The notes beneath the pieces were generated by a model, which did no database searches, was not told the origin of the DNA, and was given only the letters and a program-made list of their open reading frames with translations. Source: Brasenia schreberi (lineage: Eukaryota > Streptophyta > Magnoliopsida > Nymphaeales > Cabombaceae). From it: a DNA stretch of 64,000 nucleotides. Positions within the stretch are counted from its first letter, which is position 1. Each line of letters starts with the position of its first letter. The position numbers were made by a program, and so were the translations under genes. Of the stretch, positions 11,801 through 23,800 are shown one piece after another. Location: positions 12,134,501 through 12,198,500 of the forward strand of contig JAYKKT010000089.1 of NCBI GenBank assembly GCA_036023115.1, written 5' to 3'.

Positions 11801-14800
11801 TTCATGCGAGGCCGATCTACTATTGAAGCGATTCACCTTTTGAGATGTCTTATGGAACACTTTAGAGCAAAAAAGAAAGACCTTCATATGATATTTATTG
11901 ATCTAGAAAAAGCTTATGATAGGGTACCGAGGAAGGTTCTTTGGAGAACTTTGGAAAAAAGAGGTATCCCATTGACATATATTAACCTTATAAGAGACAT
12001 GTACGATGGTGCAAAAACATGTGTGAGGACTCACGAAGGAACGACAGACTTCTTTGAAGTTAATATTGGGTTACATCAAGGATCAACTTTAAGTCCATAC
12101 TTATTTATAATGGTGATGGATGAGTTAACAAAACATATTCAAGATGAAGTACCTTGGTGTATGTTATTTGCAGATGACATTATATTAGTGGAGTCAAAGG
12201 AAAAAGTTAATAGAAAATTGGAACTATGGAGAGAAACATTAGAAAGCAAAGGCCTCCGACTTAGTAGAACAAAGACATAATATATAGAATGTAAGTTTGA
12301 TCATTTAATTACCTCAGAAGACATAGAAACTAAAATTGGCACACATTGCATCCCCCAAAAGGAAAGTTTTAAATACCTAGGGTCACTTTTTCAGAGTGAT
12401 GGAAGAATTTATGGAGATGTTACGCATAGAATTAATGCTTGTTGGTTAAAATGAAGAGGAGCATCAGGTATTCTTTGTGATAAGAAGATACCATTAAAAT
12501 TAAAAAGTAAATATTATAGAGCAGCAATTAGGCCTGCCATGTTTTATGGTTCTTAGTGTTGGGCAGTTAATCATCAACATGTACAAAAGATGTCTGTATC
12601 AGAAATGAAGATGTTGAGATGGATGAGTGGTCATACAAGAAAAGACTGTATACATAATGAGGTTATTAGAAACAAATTAGGAGTGGCACCAATAGAGGAT
12701 AAAATGAGAGAATATCGTTTAAGATGGTTTGGACATATAAAAAGAAGATCAAAAGAAGAACCTGTAAGAAGGTTAGAAAAACTAAATTTGGAAAGTATTA
12801 AAAGAGGTAGAGGACGACCACAAAAGTGTTGGAAAGAAACAATAAAGAATGATCTAGCTTATTGTGAGTTAACTGCTAACATGGCACATGATAGGGATCT
12901 GTGGAAACAAAGAATCCATGTAGCCGACCACGTCTAGTATGGGAAAAGGCTTAGTTGTTGTTGTTGTTTGTTGTTGTTATTTTCAACATAAAATATTTGT
13001 CTCAAAAAACAAGAATTCTTTGATTGTAATTTTTATCATTCGCACAAAATGTTCGAAATATAGCAAACGAATAGGCAATACTAAAGGCAAAACTCTTTTT
13101 ATGCATTATTTTCAAATACTTTACGAAGCACAAGGTTATCAAGATAACAATAAATGCATTTTACACATTCACTTATCTCCAACCAATAGTCAACAACACG
13201 AAGCACCTTAATCACAAAGGTCTTAAACAAAAATAAAAGGCCAACAAACGTGACATATAGCCATAACACGGAGATCTTAATCACATGAAAATACAACTTC
13301 AAAGTTACCAAGGTCACAATTTATCAAATATCAATAAGTGCATCTTCATACGTTGATTTATCTCTAACCAATAGCCAACAATACAAAGTACCTTAATCAC
13401 AAGAGTCTTTAACAAAAGTGGCATAGCCACAATACGAAGATATTAATCATGCAAAGAGATGCAACTTATTATATAATAAACAACAAACAAATTATCTTCT
13501 AAATGAGACACCAAATAATTGATCCAACAAATGTTAAAAATAAATAAGTTGGAAAGAGCACACTTGGATTGACTCCAATCTAATACAAAACAAGATCAAA
13601 TTGGATCGAGACATTGCCATGGATCTAAATCCAGGACCAACAAATATCTCTTATTTAACACATAATGGGTTTAAATCCAAAACCAAATTCATGACCCGAC
13701 TGCATATAAACTTATCCCTTCTTTCTCTTTCTCATAAAGAGAACTCATCCCATCTCTCTCTTTGAACCACACGTGATACCCTCTTTTCTCTTCGTCGCAT
13801 GTCATCGCCCAACCGGCCTCCCTTCCTTTCTATTCCTTCTCCCTCATCTCTCTGTTCTACAAAGTTTTCATTCGCCGCGTGATTTTCACCACTACTACTA
13901 GAATTGAGGGCATCACTTGATGCTGAAACGGGTTTTGCCGCAACGAGACAGTTGCGGAGAGGAGGAGGGATGTAAGACGACCGCAAAGACTGACAATAAT
14001 CGCCACCAACAGCATTGGAAGGAGGCGGAGCGGTTATACTCATTGGTCGAATTCGCCAAAGAGTTCGCCCACAATGTTCGCATAATTAAAGTATCCACAC
14101 ACAATTCTCTCCTTTTCCACTTCTTCTAATCCTCACAACCACAAAACGAATACCCAAATCACCAAAAATGTCGGAAAACAAAACCCTAGCTTGCAAAAGA
14201 AGAAAACTATGAAATCATAATGATAAAAATTCAAAATTCAACCACTTCGCTGAAATTTCAAAAACCCATCCGCTGATTACAAACAAGAAAATCAATAACT
14301 CTTCCTTTGTTCAACCCAGCCCACCAACATATTGAGAGAGACCTAAGAAGAAACCAAAGAGCATAAATTCTTCGGTTTTCTCTTTTTCCTTATTTGCGAT
14401 AAACTTGAAACTTGTTTTGCAAATACATGTTCCGATAAGTGCTCGTGCCAACAACCTCCTAGCAACCACCATTGTCTTCTTTACCCTTACCACTGCCAGT
14501 GACCCCATCACCGACCACCACCGCTAAGAGCCAATCATTGTCGCAACTTGCCGTATGGAACCGCCACCTTCCGCCTCTTCTCCACTAACCAATAAGAAAA
14601 AGGGGATAGAGATTACCAATCATTGCACTGTCATACATCACCGGCCAGGGCCTCCCCCGCCAGCCAATATCCCACTTCTACCATCACCTTCCTCTCCTCT
14701 ATGTACATCATATCCACCAACGACTCCTTTTACCGCCATTAAACCACTATTGCCAACCTCCTTACACCCGTTGTCACGTCGCACCACCACACTTTTCGGT

Positions 14801-17800
14801 TGCCCGCCAAACCAAGCCACCATATTTCCGTCGGCCTGAACAAGCCCACTGCTCGACACATTACAAGTCGCTATGAGATCCGTTCCGTTGCCTTCTATGA
14901 AAGAGAGACCAGCCAACGAGCAACGACGGTGGAAGCCATTCTTCCTTTCTCTCAAGCTCTCTCTCTAAGCTTCATCGATCAGCCCGCAACGATCTGCCAC
15001 GCTCTAATACCATGTTGGTAATCCAGGTATGAATCAAATTTTATTCAATAATCATATAATTCATACAATCAGCCACATAAGGTTGGTTGTTTATTCAATT
15101 CATGATAAGTATTTATAGAGAGAAAGAGAGGAGTAAAAGCCAGCAACATTAAGCTCTTGGTTGCTGAAGATGGCCCAACGGATAGTAAAATAGTCGTTGG
15201 GGCACCCTAATGGCCCTGGTGGTTTGGCCCGAGTGGCCTGGGTCCGTTGGACCTGATTACCCCTATTGGCCCAACCCTATTAGATGTTAACAATTACATC
15301 AGTCCCAGCAATCCTTCCATGATATAACCTCCCAGTACATTAATTTGTCAAGAACCAGCAGAAACGCGCAAACACAGGCTGAGATACATGAATGCTCACA
15401 TATATATATATATATATATATACCATATAAACAATATATACTCATGAATATACATATAAATGCAATATGTATGTTTATGATATAATGTATTCTACAGTAA
15501 CATCATTTTGAAAACTTTCCCATACTTGCGATTTTATGTCAATGGCCTTGAAATATCAAAAGCCTTTTCCCTCAAAATGATTCCGATCAGTTTAGGGCAC
15601 TATCATGATACTTTCAGAATATCAGCAAAATCTGCATTTAGTGGACAGTATGAACTCATATCACCTGAATCAGGTGCCACATCTTCTGCATGCTGACAGA
15701 TTTAGTGCCAGAGGAGACAAACTTTAATTCTTCATAGGCATTCTTAAAAGCTGTAGCAGACTAAAACAGAAACACACAAGAAAGTCAGACATGCGTAGCA
15801 TACAATGTAGAATGCTCTTTTGATAGACAAGCACATTTATAACACAAATGAAGGAAAAAGGAAGAAAGAAAAAGGTTCTCCTATAGGGAAAGATAATACA
15901 AGAAAATAACTTGTGCTGAACACACAGAAGTGAAAAGAAGACCCATGTCCAGAAGCTCAGATGACCAGCAATGACAGAATCTGAGGGTTGAGAAATTCTG
16001 ACTAACAGACTCTTGGTCTTACATTGAAAGGTAAACCACGCTCCCTTGCATCATTGAGACTCTTCACAACGTCAGAATAGACAGAAGCCTTTTCCTCCAT
16101 AATGTTCTTGTCAGATGATGCCATCAATTCCATACCAGATCCTACAGGAAGCTGTGGTCTTGAAGCTACCGAAGCCATGTGACTTGGACGGATAACGTTG
16201 CTAGATAAAGCAGCACTATTTGTTCTCGGCATGGTGGAGATGCGGCTCAGGCTCTGCAGAAAATCTCTCTTCTCTTTTTGCCAATCTTCCTGGTCAAAGC
16301 AAGAGGTATTATGAATAGAAGATTCTGTAATAAATAGGGTGTTTATTTTCCATGACGTAAGTTCACTTTTATTTTATCAACAAGATAGTAACAATACCAG
16401 TTGCCCATGCAATAGATTCATTCCATCATTTGAATCCTTTTCACACCCTTTCAGCATCCGATCTTGATCATTTATATATGATCCACATTAGATTCATTGG
16501 ACACAACAGTTGTTTTTGCCGCATGGAAGCAATCCAGAAGATCTTAGGGTTCATTTATATGTGATCCACATCAGACGAGGTGGATCATGTTCATCATATG
16601 GATCTTAACATGGATTTTAGAATCAATCAGGAAATGATTTGTTAATCACCAACTTTGATTTATACTCTTGGATCTTTCATTTAGGAAATTAAGTAGAAAT
16701 GACAATACAACAATTTAAACACGAATAGCATCTCCATTTATGAACGAGCATTACTAGCCCCTGTTTTAAAATAAGCACCAACTTAGTACATGTACAGACC
16801 TTTTACATATGTTGGCAAAAAACGAACTCAACAATTATGTAGTCGTTTGTTGATTCTCCTCGTACACTTTTTGCATAGAACTTAATGATATGCAAGGACT
16901 TATATGCATTGATGACTAGCGAGACTCATAGTCCTCAACACATAGAGAGGAGGTTCAGGCATCACCAGGAACTGTTGGCAAGAGAATTGCAAGCAAAAGG
17001 AACTTGAAAGAATGTGGATAAATCATAAACATGAATGTCAACGTAGAAATTAATCCAGTGCAGATCAGCACTCACCATTGCTGTTCATAGAAAGAATGGA
17101 AGTAACCAACACTGTTCTAATATGAAATCCTACAGAAAACAAAAGATATCCAAAACATAGATAGTAGTACTATTTCACAAGCCACCAGCATTTTTTATCA
17201 TGTGAAACCATGAATACAAGATGACATTCACGAATTTCATGAGAACTTACTGACCTCTAAAACTTGCATCATGTAATCATTGAAGCATCGTAAGTTGTCC
17301 TTTTGAGCTTCCTGCACAGCTGAAATCATGGCCATTTCGTGAACCTGAGACGCCAGAGCACAATGGATTTGCTGTCAGAAATCCACAATCATAGTCATAT
17401 AAAGTTGACTCTGGCTGCCACAACAACAAACAACAACTAAACCTTTTCCCATACTAGACGGGGTCAGCTACATGGGTTCTTTGTTTCCACAAAGCCCTAT
17501 CATGTGTCATGTTAGCAGTTAACTCAACATAAGCTAGATCATTCTTTATTGTTTCTTTACAATACTTTTGTGGTCGTCCTCTACCTCTTTTAATACTTTC
17601 AAAATCTAGTTTTTCATATCTTATTATAGATGCTTCTGTTGATCTTCTTTCTATATGTTCAAACCATCTGAAACGATATTTTCTCATTTTATCCTCTATT
17701 GGTGCCACTCTCAATTTGTTCTAATAACCTCATTATGTATACGGTCTTTTCTTTTACGACAATTCATTCATCTAAACATCTTTATTTATGCCACAGACAC

Positions 17801-20800
17801 CTTTTGTACATGTTGATGATTAATTGCCCAATACTCATAAAAATAAAACATGGTTGATCTAATTGTTGCTCTATAATATTTATCTTTTAACTTTAATGGT
17901 ATCTTCTTATCACAAAAAATACTTGATGCTCCTCTCTATTTTAACCAACCTGCATTAATTCCATGCATAACATCTCCATCAATTCTTCCATCATTCTAAA
18001 AAATTGACCCTAGGTATTTAAAACTTTTCTTTGGAGAATGCAATGTGTGTCAATTTTAATTTCTATATCCTCTGAAGTAATTAAATCATCAAATTTACAT
18101 TCCATATATTATGTCTTTGTTCTATTAAGTAAGAAGCCTTTACTTTCTAATGTTTTCTCCATAGTTCCAATTTCCTATTAACTTTTTCCTTAGACTCCTC
18201 CACTAGTACAATATCATCTCCAAATAACATAGTACTCCATGTTAGTTCCACTACTAACATTAACTTCAAACAAGTTTCTCATTCCTTCATGAGTCCTCAC
18301 ACATGTTTTTACACCATCGTAATGTCTCTTATAAGGTTTATGTATGTCAATGAGATCTCTTTTTTCCAAGGTTCTCCAAGGAACCTCCCTTGGTACCCTA
18401 TCGTAGGCTTTCCTAGATCAATAAATATCATGCGAAGGTCTTTCTTTTCTGCCCTAAAATGTTCCATAAGGTGTCTCAAAAAGGTGAATCGCTTCAATAG
18501 TAGATCTGCCTGGCACGAATCCAAATTGGTTCTCTATTGTACTCGATACTTGCCTTAACCTACATTCGATAATTCTTTCCAATAATTTCATAGTATGGCT
18601 CATTAACTTGATATCTCGATAATTCGCACAATTCTAAATGACTCCCTTGTTCTTGTATATGGGTATAAGTGTACTCGCTCTCCATTCCTCGGGCATCTTT
18701 TGGTTTATTCATATTTCATCAAATAGTCTTGTGAGCCAAGTGATTCTTGTCTCTCTCACGATTTTCCAAACTTGTATAAGAATATTGTTTGGTCCTACAC
18801 ATTTACCACCCTTCATATGTTTAAGAGCCTCTTTGACTTCATTATTTTGAATATGTCGGTAGAAATTATGGTTTATAACTTTATATACTTTTCTGATTTG
18901 GCTAACTCTCCTAAGCTAATACTAACATCTTTATTTTCATTAAAAAGCTCATAAAAATAGTTTTTCCATCTATTTTTATATCATCATTTGCCACTAGAAT
19001 TTTCTGATCGTCTTTGATGCATCTAACAAAATTAAAGTCTTTAGTTTTCTTATCTCTAGCCCTAGCAATCCTAAAAATATCTTTTCCATCCTCTTTTGAG
19101 TTAGCTTTTTATATAACTCCTCTTAAATTTTAGCTTTTGCTTCACTAACAGTCTTTTTCGCTTCTTTCTTTGCTTTTTATAAGCCTCTAAAATTTAACTA
19201 GTCTTCTTAGCATAATGTAATTTCTCTTTGACTTGCTTTTATTTTATATCACTTCACTCCACCACCAAACTTCTTTTTGTGACAGTACACCTCCCTTACA
19301 TTCACCTAACACATCTTTCGCCACTTTCCTAATATGTATAACCATATTGTTCCGCATATCACAAGGTACATCAACATAATTCTAATTTATCTCATTGAAG
19401 GGCTTTATGTTTAAATATACATTCTTTCTCTCTTTTAAGGTTCCACTATTTAATATGAATAGCTCGATGCACTCTTTTCCTCTTTATCCACTTTTCCCCT
19501 CTAAATCCATAACTAAAAGTCGATGTTGGGTGGTTAAACTTTCTCCTACAATTGCCTTCCAATCTTTATAACACGATATATCTTTTTTTTCTACAAACAA
19601 AGTAATCAATTTGTGTTTGTGATAAGCCACTTTTATAAGTAATTAAATGTTCATCTCTTTTTTTGAAGAATGTATTGACTATAAAGAGATCAAATGCCAC
19701 AGCAAAATTTAAAATCTCCCTACCTTCATCGTTTATGTCTCCAAAACCAAAGTTTTCATTTGATATCATGATGCCTTTTTACCGACATGTTCATTTAAGT
19801 CTCCTCCTAAACAAATCATCTCCCATGTGAAATTCTTTGAATCACCTAATTTAGCTCCTCCTAAAAAGCCATCTTTATACTATCTTCTAGCCCTTCTTGG
19901 GGTGCGTATGCACAAATTATATTCAAAACCTCTGCTCCTAGCACTAATTTCAACGTCATGTCATGATTCGATCACCATATCGTTTTATTTCAACCTCATA
20001 ATTCGGTCCATATTGTTGTATGTCTACTACACTATTCTCTAAATCTTTATTTATGATAATACCAACTCCGTTTCGAGCACTTTTTTTTCTTGAGTATCAT
20101 AATTTAAAACTTATATCCTCAATCGCCTTTGTTTTTTCGTCAACCCACTTTGTCTCTTATAAACATAGTATATGAACCTTTCTCTTAATCATAGATTCTA
20201 CCACCTCCATCCGCTTATCGGATAATGTTACGATATTCCAAGAACCAATATGAATCTTATTATCAAGGACTAGCTTACTTAACCCCCGCATCCGTCCATA
20301 CTGAAAATGAAAATGTGGAGACCCTCTTTGCAGTTTATTCACTACATCATGCGACAATATAACGAGACTAACTTCTTTACCCACACTCGTCCATGACGTG
20401 GGAACCCACTCTGCAATTGATTTCAGTGTTATAAAAATCGTATTGTACGATACGATATGATTTTATCATGTATCATACTATGATACGATATGATTTTATC
20501 ATGTATCGTACGAAGATACGGTACGATACAGGGACATGTATAGCTTAGAACAATTTATTGTGTCGTATCGTATGATACAGGAGTGTATCACACCGTATCA
20601 TACGATACGCCCCGTATCGTATAAGTCGATATCGATTTTTCTGTTATAAATTCTAGAAACCCAAAACTTGCGGATTTTATTTCTGATTTTTCTCAAACCC
20701 TTTTTCACGTCATTCTCTTGCTTCCAGATCCTCTTCTTACCTTATTCTTGTTTTTGCAGATTTTATGATTATTAACCTCTAAAAACTAGTTTTCTTCTTT

Positions 20801-23800
20801 TGATTGTCCACTCTTATCTTAATGGCTTCCGATCGAGTCGATCCGGCTTAGAAATATTGCACTTCGGTGTATAAAGGCAATAGGTTTGTGAACAAGTGCA
20901 TGTTTTGCAATGTTGTAAAACATAGTGATATTTCTCATATGAAACACCACTTTGCGAGAACCAAGAAGGATGCTAGTGCATGTCCTTAGGTTTCCGAAGT
21001 AGTGAAGTATGAGATTGAACAGGTATTGGAGGCTTCGAAGGAGAAGAAGAGATTAAGAGTGAGATAGAGGGCAAAAATAGGTGGTTGGAATATGTCTCAA
21101 TCATTTGAAGATGCTTCTACTCAGGGGATGTATGGTCATAGTGGTGATGAATTTCATGGTGCAACTGAGATGAAAGAAGAGATGGCTAAAGAGGAGAGGA
21201 GAATGCGAGAAAAGGGAAAAAGTGTAGGTTCTGATGGTAGTAGCAGTGGAGTTGCCTCTTATTCCACTGCAGGAGCTCCTACTCGTCCGATGCCAATGAG
21301 GAGTACTAGAGGAGGTAGTGGCCCTAGTGGAAGCCTTCATTTTTTCCCCACGTACGACTCCTAGAGCTCAGTCAGGCATTAGATCAACTATAGCTTTAAA
21401 TGAGGTAATTGAGAAAGTAGATTTGAAGTATGCTGAATTTTTTTTATGAAAATTGCCTCCCTTTCAAAGTTGCAAACTCATTTTCTTTTAAAAGTATGGC
21501 AGATGCTATTGCCAGTATGGGATCGGGTTATAAAGTCCCTACTTATCATGCTTTGAGGGACACATTATTACAGAAATGGGTTGATATTGTTAATGCATGG
21601 AGTTCTGAATTTAGAGAGTCATGAAAGGATACAGGATGTTCTGTTATGACTGATAGTTGGACAAATAGTCAGCGTAGGTCTTTGGTAAACTTTCTACTCT
21701 ATTGTTCCAAAGGTACATTATTTTTGAAATCATATAACGTATCCTATATTGATCAACTCTAGATAATTTACTCCCTATTTTCGAGAAAGTTGTTGAGAAA
21801 GTAGGTGTTACAAATGTTGTTCAATTCATTTCTGATAATGCTGCAAATTTTAGAGCAACTAGTAAGATGCTTGAGGCAAACCATTCATCCTTAGTATGGA
21901 CAACATGTGTTACACATTGCATAGACTTAATGCTTGAAGATTTGAGTGCAATGGATGAAATAAGAGAAACTATAGATGCATGCAGAAATATTACAAAGTT
22001 TATTTATAATCATTCTTTTGTATTGCATTTAATGCGAATTCATACAACTGGAAGGGAATTGATTAGGTCTTCGTAGACAAAATTTGCTACAAATATCATT
22101 CTTGTGCAAAGTCTTGTCATAAATAAAAATGTATTGAAAAAATTGTTTGTATCTGATAAATGGGCCTCTATTAGTTGGTTTCGTAAGAGGAAGGGGATTG
22201 TTGTGGTATATGTTGTTTTCGATGCTAATTTTTAAGAAAGTTGCAGTAAATTTTTTAGGATGGTTATACTTTTAGTTAAGGTAATAAGGATGGTGGACAG
22301 TGAAGATAGACCTGTTATGCCTTATATATATGATGTTATGGATAAGGCCAAATTGAAAATACAAACCTTCACTTTTAAAGAAAGTTTGGAAGATAATTGA
22401 TCCACGTTGAAACCGCCAAATGCATCATGATTTGCATATTGCTCCATATTTCCTTAACCATTCTATTTAATTTTCTCCTAACTTTATGGAGGATGAAGAC
22501 GTGAAAAAGGGTATCTTAAATGCAATTGACCTTGTTGAAGATTCATCTACTCGTAATATTCATTTAGAGTTAAGCAAGTAAATACAGAGTGTTGAAGATT
22601 TTGAAAGGCTAATTATAATCAAACTCCGCTCCCAGATGTGACCAGGTATTGTGTTTTTATTGATATTTATTTAAGTTATTAATTGATTGGCTCCATGTTT
22701 TCTCGTTAATTATTATCGTATTTTATTTCAGATGAATGGTGGGCTCGTTTTGGTGTATATGCACCGAATTTGGCAAAGTATGCTTCACAAATATTGAGTC
22801 AAACATATAGTTCGAGTGAGTGCAAGAAGATTTAGAGCTTTTTTAAACACATTCACACAAAAAAGTGAAACAGGCTGGAGCATGCTCAACTGTGTGATTT
22901 GGTATATGTTGCCTATAACATGAAGTTAAGACAAAGGTAATAATTCAAAAATATATATTGTTTGTTGTTGCTTAGTCTCGACTTCTTTCTTAATCTTATT
23001 AATAATGAATGCTTGATGTGGCTATATTGTATTTGATATTATTTATAATTTGAATATTCGTTCTTTTCAGGCAAATGCAAAAAGATGCAAGAAAGACAAG
23101 AAAGGTGCTATATGACCCATTAAGTTATGAAAATATTGATATTATTGACGATTGGGTCAAAAAGGATGAGCTTCTTATCATTTTGGAAGATGAAAACTGG
23201 AGGACACTCCAAGCCGGAGTAGAACTTGGAGTTGGAGATGATGAAAATGAAGTCGAATGTGTTTGATGGGCAAATCCTATTACGGAGGAAGAAGAGAGAG
23301 AAGATATGGTGATGGTGGTGATCCTCAACTACATTGATTATAATGTTTTTATTGATTATGATCCATGTTGTGGATGATTGTAATTTGTTTTAACTTTTAT
23401 TTATAACCTTGTAACGTTCTTAAGTTATACTTGTAACTTTGTTGTTTATTAAGTTAAACCCCTTCTGTATTCACTATTTAGTATTATGTTCACGTTACCT
23501 AATAGTTAATGCCTAATGGTATGGATTCTATGGAATATGGATTATGGAATATGAAATTATGGATCCTTGTAGCCTTGTTCATAACTTCATTAGATGTTTT
23601 TGTTATAGTATAGATGTTAATTCGTTGTGTTATACATGTTTTTTGTTCATTAATTTTAATTTTTGTATTTTTAAATTTTTTTAACTTTTTAATATAAAAA
23701 GTTTGTGTATTATACCATACCATACGATACGATACGATACAGCCATATCTGTGTCCAGTGCGATACGGGCACCGATTCCATTTTTATAACATTGATTGAT

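Larger units (their letters stand above)
9105..15292 (-). mobile_element. Non-coding LTR retrotransposon (LARD/TRIM-like), host of LINE A
   Basis: Direct repeats at 9105-9287 and 15013-15196 share long stretches such as TATGAATCAAA, CAATCAGCCACATAAG and GAAGATGGCCCAAC. Just inside the right repeat, 15001-15012 reads on the minus strand TGGTATTAGAGC, a plant initiator-Met tRNA primer site, which sets the orientation. The right LTR begins TGTTGG and ends TAACA with the usual TG...CA ends. The interior (12994-15012 plus 9288-9816) shows no gag or pol, so this is a non-autonomous element. LINE A is inserted in it. Flanking 5-mers ATTGT and ATTAC match poorly, so a target duplication is not proven. 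It lies in NUP93 intron 7. Confidence 0.75.

Noticed and set aside
14555..14839. Proline- and serine-rich 94-codon open stretch on the plus strand
   Set aside because: Composition follows a CCACC-rich low-complexity tract; no start context or family.
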